This document shows, piece after piece, positions 25,931 through 33,943 of a stretch of DNA of 41,504 bases. The number at the start of each line of letters is the position of its first letter. Position 1 is the first letter of the stretch. The translations under genes and the position numbers were made by a program. Source of the stretch: an uncultured Prevotellaceae bacterium (GTDB taxonomy: Bacteria; Bacteroidota; Bacteroidia; Bacteroidales; Bacteroidaceae). The notes below the pieces were generated by a model, which saw only the letters and a list, made by a program, of their open reading frames with translations, had not been told where the DNA came from and did not search any database. Where the stretch lies: assembly GCA_902770845.1 (NCBI GenBank), contig CACXUV010000008.1:1-41504 (forward strand), read 5' to 3'.

Positions 25931-26755
25931 TCACGCGTCCGTACTGGCGTTGCCAGCCCGCTTGTCTTCCTCGGCCTCCTTGCGGCGGCGTTCTTCTTCG
26001 AGCAGCTGAAAATCCTTCTTGCGCAGCACAAAGGATGTGGTGAGGTATTTCTCGCGCACCACCTTGTTGGCAGCCAGTTCTTCTGGCGAGCCATGAAACA
26101 GGATGCGCCCCTCGAACAGCAGGTAGGCCCGGTCGGTAATGGTGAGCGTCTCGTCTACGTTGTGGTCGGTAATGAGAATGCCGATGTTGCGGTCCTTCAG
26201 TCGCCACACCACCTGCTGAATGTCTTCCACGGCAATGGGGTCTACGCCGGCAAAGGGCTCGTCGAGCATGATGAAGCGGGGCTCGATGGCCAGACAGCGT
26301 GCTATCTCGCACCGCCGTCGCTCGCCACCGCTGAGCTGGTCGCCCTTGTTGCGGCGCACCTTGCCCAGGCGAAACTCGCTGATGAGACTCTCCAGCTTCT
26401 CCAGCTGGTAGTCGCGCGGTTTGCCCGTCATCTCGAGCACCGAAAGGATGTTGTCTTCCACCGTCATCTTGCGAAACACCGACGCCTCCTGGGCCAGATA
26501 GCCTATTCCTGCGCGCGCGCGTTTATATACAGGATAGGTGGTCACCTCTTCGTCGCCCAGGTAGATGTGGCCGCCATTGGGCACCACCAGGCCAGTGGTC
26601 ATATAGAAGGAAGTGGTCTTGCCGGCACCATTGGGGCCCAGCAGACCCACAATCTCGCCCTGGCGCACGTAGAAGCTGACGTCGTTCACCACCGTGCGCT
26701 TGCCATAGCGTTTCACCAAGCCTTCGGTTCTCAGTACGATTGAATCTTCTGTCAT
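25931..26755 (-). CDS. lptB: LptB, lipopolysaccharide export ABC ATPase
   Basis: A 274-residue ATPase powering LPS extraction from the inner membrane with LptF and LptG. Walker A GPNGAGKT is at 40-47, the signature LSGGE at 141-145, Walker [11 protein letters not shown] at 164-173 and the switch His at 198. [18 protein letters not shown] is typical of LptB. About 30 extra charged residues ([17 protein letters not shown]) extend the C-terminus beyond the roughly 240-residue E. coli protein. The ATG at 26755 (MTEDS) is preferred because the promoter -7 box is only 19 bases upstream. Divergent from mlaE. Confidence 0.93.
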   Translation of the reverse strand: MTEDSIVLRTEGLVKRYGKRTVVNDVSFYVRQGEIVGLLGPNGAGKTTSFYMTTGLVVPNGGHIYLGDEEVTTYPVYKRARAGIGYLAQEASVFRKMTVEDNILSVLEMTGKPRDYQLEKLESLISEFRLGKVRRNKGDQLSGGERRRCEIARCLAIEPRFIMLDEPFAGVDPIAVEDIQQVVWRLKDRNIGILITDHNVDETLTITDRAYLLFEGRILFHGSPEELAANKVVREKYLTTSFVLRKKDFQLLEEERRRKEAEEDKRAGNASTDA

Positions 26756-26765
26756 AAGGGAACAA

Positions 26766-26840
26766 TTTGCGTGCAAAGGTAGAAAATAATTGTGAATTAT
26801 GAATTATGAATTAAGAATTATTCGTACCTTTGCACGCAAA
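26766..26840. promoter_or_regulatory. Divergent lptB/mlaE promoters in a perfect inverted repeat
   Basis: TTTGCGTGCAAAGGTA (26766-26781) and its exact reverse complement (26825-26840) form 16-bp arms. Each arm contains a -7 box TACCTTTG, one reading toward lptB (26781-26774) and one toward mlaE (26825-26832). The 43-base centre is AT-rich and repeats TGAATTA-like units. No TTTG -33 box is present in either direction, so activity may depend on a regulator or on the AT-rich centre. Confidence 0.7.
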
Positions 26841-26855
26841 AATATCAATAAGCCC

Positions 26856-27602
26856 ATGATTCTACACCGATGGCTGACCACCTTTGGCAGCTACTTAATA
26901 CTGATGGGGCGCACCTTTTCGGTGCCAGAGCGCTTCCGCATGTTCTGGAAGCAATACGTAAAGGAAATGGCTCAGCTGGGCGTCGACTCTATTGGCATCG
27001 TGCTGCTCATCTCGTTCTTCATCGGAGCCGTGATTTGCATTCAGATGAAGATGAACATTGAGAGTCCCTGGATGCCGCGCTGGGTGGCTGGCTACACCAC
27101 ACGCGAAATCATGCTGCTGGAGTTCTCTTCGTCGATTATGTGCCTGATTCTGGCCGGCAAGGTGGGCTCGAACATTGCATCGGAGATTGGCACCATGCGG
27201 GTGACACAGCAAATCGACGCGCTCGACATCATGGGAGTCAACTCGGCCTGCTACCTCATCCTGCCCAAGATTCTGGGTCTGCTCACCATCATGCCTTTCC
27301 TGGTGATTTTCTCGAGTGCCATGGGCATCATGGGAGCCTACGGCACGGCCTACATCGGCCACATCATTGCCCCCGACGACCTCACGGCCGGACTGCAGCA
27401 CGACTTCGTGCCCTGGTTTGTGTGGATGAGCATCATCAAGAGCCTGTTCTTTGCCTTCATCATTTCGAGCGTGCCGGCCTATTGCGGCTACACGGTGGAA
27501 GGCGGCTCGGTGAACGTGGGCAAGTCGTCGACCAACGCCGTGGTGTCGTCGAGCGTGCTCATCCTGTTCAGCGACGTGTTTTTAACGCAGCTGCTGTCGT
27601 GA
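26856..27602 (+). CDS. mlaE: MlaE-family lipid transport permease
   Basis: A 248-residue inner-membrane permease of the MlaE/YrbE family, which moves phospholipids between the membranes. It has five or six hydrophobic spans, the amphipathic N-terminal segment, and the family motif SNIASEIGTMRVTQQIDALD near the centre (EQIDAL-type coupling helix). The ATG at 26856 was chosen because the promoter -7 box (26825-26832) lies downstream of the earlier in-frame ATG at 26799. The mlaF gene follows after 20 bases. No mlaD is next to it, so the substrate-binding subunit is elsewhere. Confidence 0.92.
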   Translation: MILHRWLTTFGSYLILMGRTFSVPERFRMFWKQYVKEMAQLGVDSIGIVLLISFFIGAVICIQMKMNIESPWMPRWVAGYTTREIMLLEFSSSIMCLILAGKVGSNIASEIGTMRVTQQIDALDIMGVNSACYLILPKILGLLTIMPFLVIFSSAMGIMGAYGTAYIGHIIAPDDLTAGLQHDFVPWFVWMSIIKSLFFAFIISSVPAYCGYTVEGGSVNVGKSSTNAVVSSSVLILFSDVFLTQLLS

Positions 27603-27622
27603 ACACAACAATCGTAGTTCGT

Positions 27623-28402
27623 ATGATCGAAGTAAAGAACCTATACAAAAGTTTTGAGGACAAGGAAGTGCTGAAAGGCATTTCCACCGTGTTTGAAGAC
27701 GGCAAGACCAACCTGATTATAGGCCAGTCGGGCTCAGGCAAGACGGTGCTCATGAAGAATCTGGTGGGCCTGCTGGAGCCCACCAGCGGCCAGGTGCTCT
27801 ACGACGGGCGCGACTTTGTGAAGATGTCGAAGAAGGAAAAGGTGCACATGCGCCGCGAAATGGGCATGATCTTCCAGAGCGCCGCCCTGTTCGACTCGCT
27901 CACGGTGCTCGAAAACGTGATGTTTCCGCTCGACATGTTCTCAAGCATGACGCTGCGCGAACGGCAGAAACGGGCCATGGACTGTCTGGACCGCGTGAAC
28001 CTGGTGGGAGCCGAACAGAAGTTTCCGGGCGAGATAAGCGGTGGCATGCAGAAGCGCGTGGCCATTGCGCGTGCCATTGCGCTGAACCCCAAATACCTGT
28101 TCTGCGACGAGCCCAACAGCGGACTGGACCCCAAGACATCGCTCGTGATCGACGAACTGCTGCACAGCATCACGCGGGAGTTTCAAATGACCACCATCAT
28201 CAACACCCACGACATGAACTCGGTGATGGGCATCGGCGAAAACATTATCTTCATCTATGAAGGTCACAAGGAGTGGCAGGGGGTGTCGTCGCAAATCATG
28301 AACTCCACCAACAAGCGGCTCACCGACTTCATCTTCGCCAGCGACCTGCTCAAGGAGATGCGCGAGGCCGTGACGGGCCAGCACAGCCAAGAGCAGAAGT
28401 AG
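27623..28402 (+). CDS. mlaF: MlaF-family ABC ATPase
   Basis: A 259-residue ATPase partner of the MlaE permease. Walker A GQSGSGKT is at 34-41, the signature ISGGMQKRVAIARAI follows, and Walker B reads FCDEPNSGLDP, all typical of MlaF. The His switch is in NTHDMNSV. It starts 20 bases after mlaE and is therefore in the same transcript. The C-terminal TDFIFASDLLKEMREA helix matches the extension used for dimer contacts in the family. It converges with the YbjQ gene. Confidence 0.92.
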   Translation: MIEVKNLYKSFEDKEVLKGISTVFEDGKTNLIIGQSGSGKTVLMKNLVGLLEPTSGQVLYDGRDFVKMSKKEKVHMRREMGMIFQSAALFDSLTVLENVMFPLDMFSSMTLRERQKRAMDCLDRVNLVGAEQKFPGEISGGMQKRVAIARAIALNPKYLFCDEPNSGLDPKTSLVIDELLHSITREFQMTTIINTHDMNSVMGIGENIIFIYEGHKEWQGVSSQIMNSTNKRLTDFIFASDLLKEMREAVTGQHSQEQK

Positions 28403-28427
28403 CGCGACCTCAGAGGAACAGTCTGAT

Positions 28428-28745
28428 TTATATGACCACTGCCGTTCCGCTGGTGGCCACCATCAGCATGGAGTTGGTCTCGCCGATGGTCTCATAGTCA
28501 ATGTCGATGCCCACGATGGCATTGGCTCCCATAGCCTGGGCACGCTCCATCATCTCCTTCATCGACGTGTCCTTTGCCTCGCGCAGCACCTTCTCGTAAC
28601 TGCTGGAGCGTCCGCCCACAATGTCGCGGATGCCTGCAAAAAAGTCCTTCACGAAGTTTGCTCCGATAATCGTTTCACCCGTCACCACACCCTTGTATTC
28701 GCGGATGGTGCGACCCTCAATCTGCTGCGTTGTTGTAAGTATCAT
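28428..28745 (-). CDS. YbjQ/UPF0145 family protein
   Basis: A 105-residue small soluble protein of the YbjQ (UPF0145) family. The family hallmarks are visible: an N-terminal [20 protein letters not shown], a central [13 protein letters not shown], and [15 protein letters not shown] followed by a last hydrophobic strand. Members form decameric rings. The biological role is unsettled. The start at 28745 gives the usual N-terminus; the ORF opens slightly earlier. A -7 box is at 28773-28780. Confidence 0.9.
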   Translation of the reverse strand: MILTTTQQIEGRTIREYKGVVTGETIIGANFVKDFFAGIRDIVGGRSSSYEKVLREAKDTSMKEMMERAQAMGANAIVGIDIDYETIGETNSMLMVATSGTAVVI

Positions 28746-28772
28746 GACAAAAAAACATTTAAATATGATGTG

Positions 28773-28810
28773 CAAAAGTAACGATAATCGCTGAATTATG
28801 GCTAATTTTG
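28773..28810. promoter_or_regulatory. Divergent -7 boxes of the YbjQ and EamA genes
   Basis: TACTTTTG on the minus strand (28780-28773) reads toward the YbjQ gene and TAATTTTG on the plus strand (28803-28810) toward the EamA gene. The two promoters are only 22 bases apart. Confidence 0.55.
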
Positions 28811-28831
28811 CACCGTTTATTAGGAAAAATT

Positions 28832-29797
28832 ATGAAGAAGGAACAGACGAGAACACCCCTATTTCAGCGGCCTGCATGGGTGGTGGTGTTTGCCCTGACA
28901 GCGGCCATTGCGTGGGGATGGGCTTTTCCGCTCATCAAGATTGGCTTCAGTGCCTTCGGCATCACGGCAGACATGACGGGCAGCAAGATGCTCTTTGCGG
29001 GCATCCGCTTTGCTGCGGCTGGATTGATTGTGCTGTGTGTTGCCCGTGGCAGCGGTCGCTCGTTCTTGCCAATGCAAGCGTCAGAAAGGGCCGAGCGCAA
29101 GACTGACTTCAGGCATGACTGGTGGTTTTTCCTCGCTTTTGCCCTGATGAACACCACGCTGCATTATTTCTTCTTCTATGTCGGCATGTCGCACAGCGAA
29201 GGCTCACGGGCGGCCATCCTCAATTCGCTCAGCACGTTCCTCGTGGTGCTGCTGGCCTGTGCCTGCTTCAAGAGCGACAGGCTGACCTCACGGAAACTTC
29301 TTGGCTGTGCCGTCGGGTTCAGCGGCATACTGGCCTTGAACCTTGGTGGAACCGAAAGCGGACGGTTTACTTGGCTGGGTGACGGCATGATTGTCCTGAA
29401 TGCCATCTGTGGGGCTTGCGCCAACCTGATGACTCGCGGACTGAGCCGACGGATTGATGTGTTCGTAGGAACGGGCTACAGCCTCACCGTCGGAGGCTTG
29501 CTGCTCATCATTCCCGGTCTTGCTTTTGGCGAGACACTGCCCCGTGTCACCATGCTCGGCATCGTCTGTCTCATTCTTCTCGTTGCCATCTCAGCCATTG
29601 GATTCGCTCTCTACAACAAGCTGCTCAGTCTGAATCCCGTGGGAAAGGTGGCCATCTACAATTCGCTGATTCCCATCGTGGGAGCCGTCACCTCGTGCCT
29701 CTGCCTTGGCGAGGCGTTCCATGCGAAATACGCCCTTGCCGGAGGGCTTGCAGCACTTGGCATCTACATCATCAATAAGGGGAAGGAAAACGCCTAA
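28832..29797 (+). CDS. EamA/DMT-family membrane transporter
   Basis: A 321-residue inner-membrane protein with about ten hydrophobic spans in two EamA repeats. Repeat one begins FALTAAIAWGWAFPLIKIG and repeat two lies near 165-315, ending in the usual AGGLAALGIYIINKGK. Members export small metabolites such as amino acids or nucleotides. No substrate can be assigned. The ATG at 28832 fits the promoter at 28803-28810. It is a single gene ending in a weak hairpin (29821-29839). Confidence 0.88.
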   Translation: MKKEQTRTPLFQRPAWVVVFALTAAIAWGWAFPLIKIGFSAFGITADMTGSKMLFAGIRFAAAGLIVLCVARGSGRSFLPMQASERAERKTDFRHDWWFFLAFALMNTTLHYFFFYVGMSHSEGSRAAILNSLSTFLVVLLACACFKSDRLTSRKLLGCAVGFSGILALNLGGTESGRFTWLGDGMIVLNAICGACANLMTRGLSRRIDVFVGTGYSLTVGGLLLIIPGLAFGETLPRVTMLGIVCLILLVAISAIGFALYNKLLSLNPVGKVAIYNSLIPIVGAVTSCLCLGEAFHAKYALAGGLAALGIYIINKGKENA

Positions 29798-29820
29798 AAC
29801 AACATTGCTGGCGGTCATGA

Positions 29821-29839
29821 TTGCCTATTTCGTAGGCAA
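29821..29839 (+). terminator. Weak terminator-like hairpin after EamA gene
   Basis: TTGCCTA-TTTCG-TAGGCAA followed by CATTTT, 24 bases after the stop codon. The stem is only 7 bp and the T-run is short. Confidence 0.35.
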
Positions 29840-29889
29840 CATTTTGGCGTATTATTTATGAAAAATCTTTACAACTGCCCTTCTGAGAT

Positions 29890-29943
29890 TCGCTCAAAAG
29901 TCAGCAGCACCAACTGGCATCAGAATTTGCGAGTTTTGAGCGA
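29890..29943. repeat. 10-bp inverted repeat
   Basis: TCGCTCAAAA (29890-29899) and TTTTGAGCGA (29934-29943) are exact complements 34 bases apart, in the otherwise featureless 29840-30012 stretch between converging genes. The role is unknown. Confidence 0.5.
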
Positions 29944-30034
29944 CTTTCGAATATTCTGCATAACCTACTGATAATCAGATATTAGCAAAATATTGAAGGC
30001 AAGACGCGTTGCACCCACAGCCCGCCTGATATGC

Positions 30035-30137
30035 AACGGCGCCGCCGTTACAGTGCAACGGGGCCGCCGTTGCATATCAACGAGGGCCCCGTTGTGCCTG
30101 AACGGGGACACCGTTGCGCACAAACCGAGGCCCCGTT
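30035..30137. repeat. Second array of 15-bp dyads at 22-bp pitch
   Basis: Five modules start at 30035, 30057, 30079, 30101 and 30123, each 15 bp, with 7-base spacers. The first is a perfect palindrome (AACGGCGCCGCCGTT); the others keep AACgg at the left and cCGTT at the right with a GC-rich middle. Spacers (ACAGTGC, GCATATC, GTGCCTG, GCGCACA) all differ. The pitch and module length equal those of the array at 7202-7370, though the sequences are not copies of each other. It lies between two converging genes. Nothing else was recognised in 30138-30281. Confidence 0.8.
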
Positions 30138-30281
30138 GTGCGCATACAGCGACCGGCAAGAGGCATAGAAGGGCCCGACAAATGCCTTCAGCTGGCTGTT
30201 GGGGATGAAAAACAAGCGGAAAAGGGGCTTTCCACTTTCTATTTCAGCATTTTCCAGGATGCTTTTTTCTATGAATTATTT

Positions 30282-30686
30282 TTACCTCATTTTCCACTCC
30301 CCGCCACACTCCACCATGGGCACGACTATTTCCTCACGGGTGCTGTCGGCATAATCAATCTGGAGAAACACCTGCACCACATGGAGCGACGAGTCGATGA
30401 CGGCACGCGTTGCCCGTGCGGCAACCATACCGTCATGGGCCTGACGTTGCTGAATCATGAACTGATGACAGGCCACCTGCAACTGTTCAGAATAGTCAGA
30501 AGGCAACGAGTCGGCATCGGCCCGCCCACTGAGAAACTGCTGAAAATCGCCACGAAGCAGGAAATCGTAGTAGCCCTGCGCTGCCACACGGGCAGCCTCC
30601 ATGGCCTGCTCTTCGGCAGAAGGGCCATGGCTGCATGCCAACAGAAGCGGAAAAAACAGCAGGCTGAGAAAAGCCGCCTTCTTCAT
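30282..30686 (-). CDS. Small lipoprotein, possibly NTF2-like
   Basis: A 134-residue exported lipoprotein. The signal ends PLLLAC (Cys18), followed by [10 protein letters not shown]. The start of the mature domain ([20 protein letters not shown]) and the ending strand pattern resemble the NTF2-like fold of DUF4878-type proteins, but this is by eye. The ATG overlaps the der stop codon by three bases (30683-30686, ATGA), so it is translationally coupled to der. Its role beside a ribosome-assembly GTPase is unclear. Confidence 0.75.
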   Translation of the reverse strand: MKKAAFLSLLFFPLLLACSHGPSAEEQAMEAARVAAQGYYDFLLRGDFQQFLSGRADADSLPSDYSEQLQVACHQFMIQQRQAHDGMVAARATRAVIDSSLHVVQVFLQIDYADSTREEIVVPMVECGGEWKMR

Positions 30687-31996
30687 TTCTGCCTGACAAA
30701 CAAATTGATGGGGCAACCCGTGAGCGACCAGTTCTCGCGAATCTTGTTTTCCAGGAAACGCTTGTAGGGCTCCTTGATGTACTGGGGCAGGTTGGCGTAG
30801 AAAATAAAGGTGGGAATCTGTGTGTCGGGCACCTGACTCACATACTTGATCTTGATGTACTTGCCCTTGATTGAGGGGGGCGGCGTGGCTTCAACCAGTG
30901 GCAGCATCACCTCGTTCAGCTTTGAAGTGCCTATCTTGGCCTTGCGGTTCAGATACACCTGCTTGGCTGTCTCGAGCACCTTGAAGATGCGCTGTTTGGT
31001 AAGCGCCGAGGCAAAGATGATGGGGAAATCCACGAAGGGTGCCATGCGCTCGCGAATGGCATTCTGAAACGTGTCGATGGCTATTTGCGACTTGTCTTCC
31101 ACCAGGTCCCATTTGTTGACCACGACCACCAGCGACTTCTGGTTCTTCTGAATGAGCTGGAAGATGTTCATGTCTTGCGCCTCAATGCCACGGGTGGCAT
31201 CGATCATGAGGATGCACACGTCGCTGTTCTCAATGGCGCGTATGCTGCGCATCACCGAATAGAACTCCAGGTCTTCGGTCACTTTGTTCTTTCGGCGAAT
31301 GCCTGCCGTGTCGACTAAGTAGAAGTCGAAGCCAAACTTGTCGTAGCGTGTGTAGATGCTGTCGCGCGTGGTGCCGGCAATTTCGGTCACGATGTGACGG
31401 TCTTCGCCAATAAAGGCATTGATGATGCTCGACTTGCCTGCATTGGGACGGCCCACCACGGCAAAACGGGGAATGCCGTCTTCGGCCTCATCCTTCTGCT
31501 TCTCTGGCAGTATCTTCACCACGTGGTCGAGCAGGTCGCCCGTGCCACTGCCCGTGGCAGAACTGATGCAGAAGGGATCGCCCAAGCCCAGCTTGTAGAA
31601 ATCGTACTGGCCGTAGAGGTCCTTGCCGTCGTCGGCCTTGTTGGCCACCAACACCACAGGCAACTTGGTGCGCCGCAAAATCTGGGCCACATCCATGTCC
31701 CAGTCGGTCACGCCATTCTTGATGTCGCACACAAAGAGCAGCAAATCGGCCTCTTCCGTGGCCACCAGCACCTGCTTGCGAATCTCTTCTTCGAACACAT
31801 CGTCTGAGTTGACAACCCATCCTCCCGTGTCGACCACCGAAAATTCGCGTCCACACCACTCGCACTTGCCATACTGGCGGTCGCGTGTGGTGCCGGCCTC
31901 ATCGCTCACGATGGCCTGACGGCTGTTGGTCAGTCTGTTGAACAGCGTGGACTTGCCCACGTTCGGGCGCCCCACAATGGCTACTAAATTTCCCAT
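30683..31996 (-). CDS. der: Der, double-GTPase for ribosome assembly
   Basis: A 437-residue GTPase with two tandem G domains and a C-terminal KH-like domain, needed for late 50S subunit assembly. The first P-loop is GRPNVGKS (9-16), the second GRPNAGKS near 182-189. DTGGW and DTAGIRRK mark the two G3 regions; NKAD and NKWD the two G4 motifs. Length is normal. A full promoter lies at 32017-32047. Era, often close by, is 4 kb upstream here with three other genes between. Confidence 0.96.
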   Translation of the reverse strand: MGNLVAIVGRPNVGKSTLFNRLTNSRQAIVSDEAGTTRDRQYGKCEWCGREFSVVDTGGWVVNSDDVFEEEIRKQVLVATEEADLLLFVCDIKNGVTDWDMDVAQILRRTKLPVVLVANKADDGKDLYGQYDFYKLGLGDPFCISSATGSGTGDLLDHVVKILPEKQKDEAEDGIPRFAVVGRPNAGKSSIINAFIGEDRHIVTEIAGTTRDSIYTRYDKFGFDFYLVDTAGIRRKNKVTEDLEFYSVMRSIRAIENSDVCILMIDATRGIEAQDMNIFQLIQKNQKSLVVVVNKWDLVEDKSQIAIDTFQNAIRERMAPFVDFPIIFASALTKQRIFKVLETAKQVYLNRKAKIGTSKLNEVMLPLVEATPPPSIKGKYIKIKYVSQVPDTQIPTFIFYANLPQYIKEPYKRFLENKIRENWSLTGCPINLFVRQK

Positions 31997-32016
31997 AATC
32001 GATTACGTTTTGCGTG

Positions 32017-32047
32017 CAAAGTTACTAATTTTCCAGCATATTTCAAA
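32017..32047 (-). promoter_or_regulatory. der promoter
   Basis: TTTG (32047-32044), a 19-base spacer and TAACTTTG (32024-32017) match the Bacteroidetes consensus in full. The leader would be about 15-20 bases. Confidence 0.75.
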
Positions 32048-32191
32048 GAAAAACGGCCTTATTCCGCTTTTCGGCCCCCGTTTTGGCCTTCAACAGGCTT
32101 CAGCAAGGTTCAGCCTGGCTTCAGGCTCACATGGCCTGCACGGCGAAGAACGGCAATGGCCACGGGGGGCATGCCACTGGGTCTTTGGGGT

Positions 32192-33583
32192 TCACCATTT
32201 GGCCGTAAAGAGCGACGGACTGATGTTCAGCGAGAACCATCCCCAGCGCAGGCTGCCATCTTTGCTGGCACGCTTCAGTCGCTCCATGGTCTCGGTGCCT
32301 GTCATGAAAGAGAAGCCCGCTGATAACGACACCTCCTTCATAAGCCTATAAGATGCCTGCAGCTCTATCTCATGGCCAAGCGTCATATTCAAGTCGGTGA
32401 GTTTCGTTGCCGTTGCCAGATAATGATAGTTTGCCTCCAGCTTTAAATTTTTCATGGGGCTGAAATAGGCTCCAACGTAAGCATTCTGCAGTCCTGGCGT
32501 GAACCCATTCAAATAGGCACTGACATAGAAGAAGTCCATGGCGCCATAGAACTTATGATGTGAGCCATAAAGCAGGTTGAAACCACGAATCACATCGTGC
32601 TTTACCAAGCCGATGCCACCTTTTTGGGGCACAGACATGTACTTGTCGCCACTGAGATAGTCGAAGCCTACTTCAAAACCATAATTGCTGGCCGGCGACA
32701 GCGTTGCCTTTGCACTGGCCATCCAGGCTTTGATGTCGATGCCGACTTCCGAAGTGCCCATCTGACGATAGTAAGAACCCTCTATTGAGAAATGCTTGGG
32801 ACGAAAAGTCAGATAGCCGCCCAGCAACTGCTGATACTCCGTGCGTGGTCGGTCGGCAATTACACTTGTTTCGTCAGCATCTTTTTCTCCGGCCTGCATG
32901 CCCATGTTCATCATGAGCAACGAAACTCCCAGAGGCACTTTCGGCACATCATAATGATACCACAATGTGGTCATTGTCTTGTAAGGCTGCTGCACGGCAT
33001 CGTTCTTGTTGAAATATGTGCCGCCATTGACGTTTCCAGAGTTTTGGTTATAGCCCAAAATAACGTGTGCCTTGTGGCCATGGCCTTCATAGCCCAGTTT
33101 CAGCACATCGTGAGACAAGGCCCCCATGGCCCAGTCGTTGGGGCCAATGATACGCTCATCGTCGTAGGACAGGGCCTGTCGGCCTGCCTGAAGAAAGAGG
33201 CCGCTTCTGTCGGTCAACTTAGCCCAACCTTCGAACAGATTAAAACCTGTGTTGCCCTTCATTCCCCAAACATTCAAATGGTGCACCACGACCTTGGATT
33301 CCAGAGAGATACGCCCTCTCAAATCTTTCGTCGGCGCTGGATTTAACCGATAGTTCAGCGTCAGTCGGGCACGATTCATCAAGAACTTGGCCTCGTCGGA
33401 CTCATTCTCTTCTCCGTTAAGTCCACCGTTGCGCAACTCACCGTGGGTCAACAGTTGCAACCCAATATTCAGCATGTGACGATCTTTAGCCTCATCGGTG
33501 GCCGACTGCCCCCACGCCACAACAGAGGACAACAATGCCACGGCCAAACTACCGTGACGCAGATGCTTGACAAATGATTTCAT
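32192..33583 (-). CDS. Outer-membrane porin of the alginate-export type
   Basis: A 463-residue outer-membrane beta-barrel. A signal peptide ends AWGQS. The mature part shows alternating amphipathic strands with many aromatic residues and the NRARLTLNYRLNP...RGRISLESKVV and AGRQALSYDDERIIGPNDW motifs typical of alginate-export-domain porins, which carry sugars or organic acids. The C-terminal residues end FTAKW, an aromatic barrel-end. The ATG at 33583 gives the signal peptide directly. It follows the STAS gene by 36 bases, so it may be in the same transcript as the partner-switching genes. The region 32048-32191 downstream is GC-rich with short CTGAA-containing repeats but no clear terminator. 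Confidence 0.82.
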   Translation of the reverse strand: MKSFVKHLRHGSLAVALLSSVVAWGQSATDEAKDRHMLNIGLQLLTHGELRNGGLNGEENESDEAKFLMNRARLTLNYRLNPAPTKDLRGRISLESKVVVHHLNVWGMKGNTGFNLFEGWAKLTDRSGLFLQAGRQALSYDDERIIGPNDWAMGALSHDVLKLGYEGHGHKAHVILGYNQNSGNVNGGTYFNKNDAVQQPYKTMTTLWYHYDVPKVPLGVSLLMMNMGMQAGEKDADETSVIADRPRTEYQQLLGGYLTFRPKHFSIEGSYYRQMGTSEVGIDIKAWMASAKATLSPASNYGFEVGFDYLSGDKYMSVPQKGGIGLVKHDVIRGFNLLYGSHHKFYGAMDFFYVSAYLNGFTPGLQNAYVGAYFSPMKNLKLEANYHYLATATKLTDLNMTLGHEIELQASYRLMKEVSLSAGFSFMTGTETMERLKRASKDGSLRWGWFSLNISPSLFTAKW

Positions 33584-33619
33584 AGGCAAAAGTGCAGGAA
33601 AAGAATGTCAACCCTCGTC

Positions 33620-33922
33620 TTACTCAAAGACAAAATAGTCGATAAAACCTGTCAGTTTGAAAACGCTCTGAATGTCGTCGTTCACATGGCGCAACACCAC
33701 GTTGCTACCTGCTGCCTTGGCTCCCTTCAAGATACCAAGAAGAATGCGCAACCCGCTTGAAGCAATATACTCCAGCTTTTCGCACTCAATAATCACGTCG
33801 CGGCCATTGGTGTTGTAAAGCGACTGGAGCGTTGCTTCGGCTTCCATAGCTGCTGCAGTGTCCATCTCGCCCTCAAGTGTTACAACCAGCTTTCCTTCTT
33901 TTTCTTCAATCTTTGTATTCAT
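33620..33922 (-). CDS. STAS-domain anti-sigma-factor antagonist
   Basis: A 100-residue single STAS domain like SpoIIAA/RsbV. The phosphorylation loop reads YIASSGLRILLG, with Ser55/Ser56 in the position of the regulated Ser; the usual Asp before it is Ala. It lies 21 bases after the phosphatase/kinase fusion gene, its natural partner: phosphorylation by the anti-sigma-type kinase would inactivate it and the SpoIIE phosphatase would restore it. No sigma factor is nearby, so the downstream target is unknown. Confidence 0.9.
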   Translation of the reverse strand: MNTKIEEKEGKLVVTLEGEMDTAAAMEAEATLQSLYNTNGRDVIIECEKLEYIASSGLRILLGILKGAKAAGSNVVLRHVNDDIQSVFKLTGFIDYFVFE

Positions 33923-33943
33923 TGTCTTCTTTTTTAAAGGTTT

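Noticed and set aside
26799-26855. Upstream in-frame start of mlaE
   Set aside because: It lies before the -7 box and inside the inverted repeat, so it would not be on the transcript.
32052-32090. A third copy of the dyad array (GGCCCCCGTT at 32073)
   Set aside because: Only one partial module matches and the 22-bp register is not kept.
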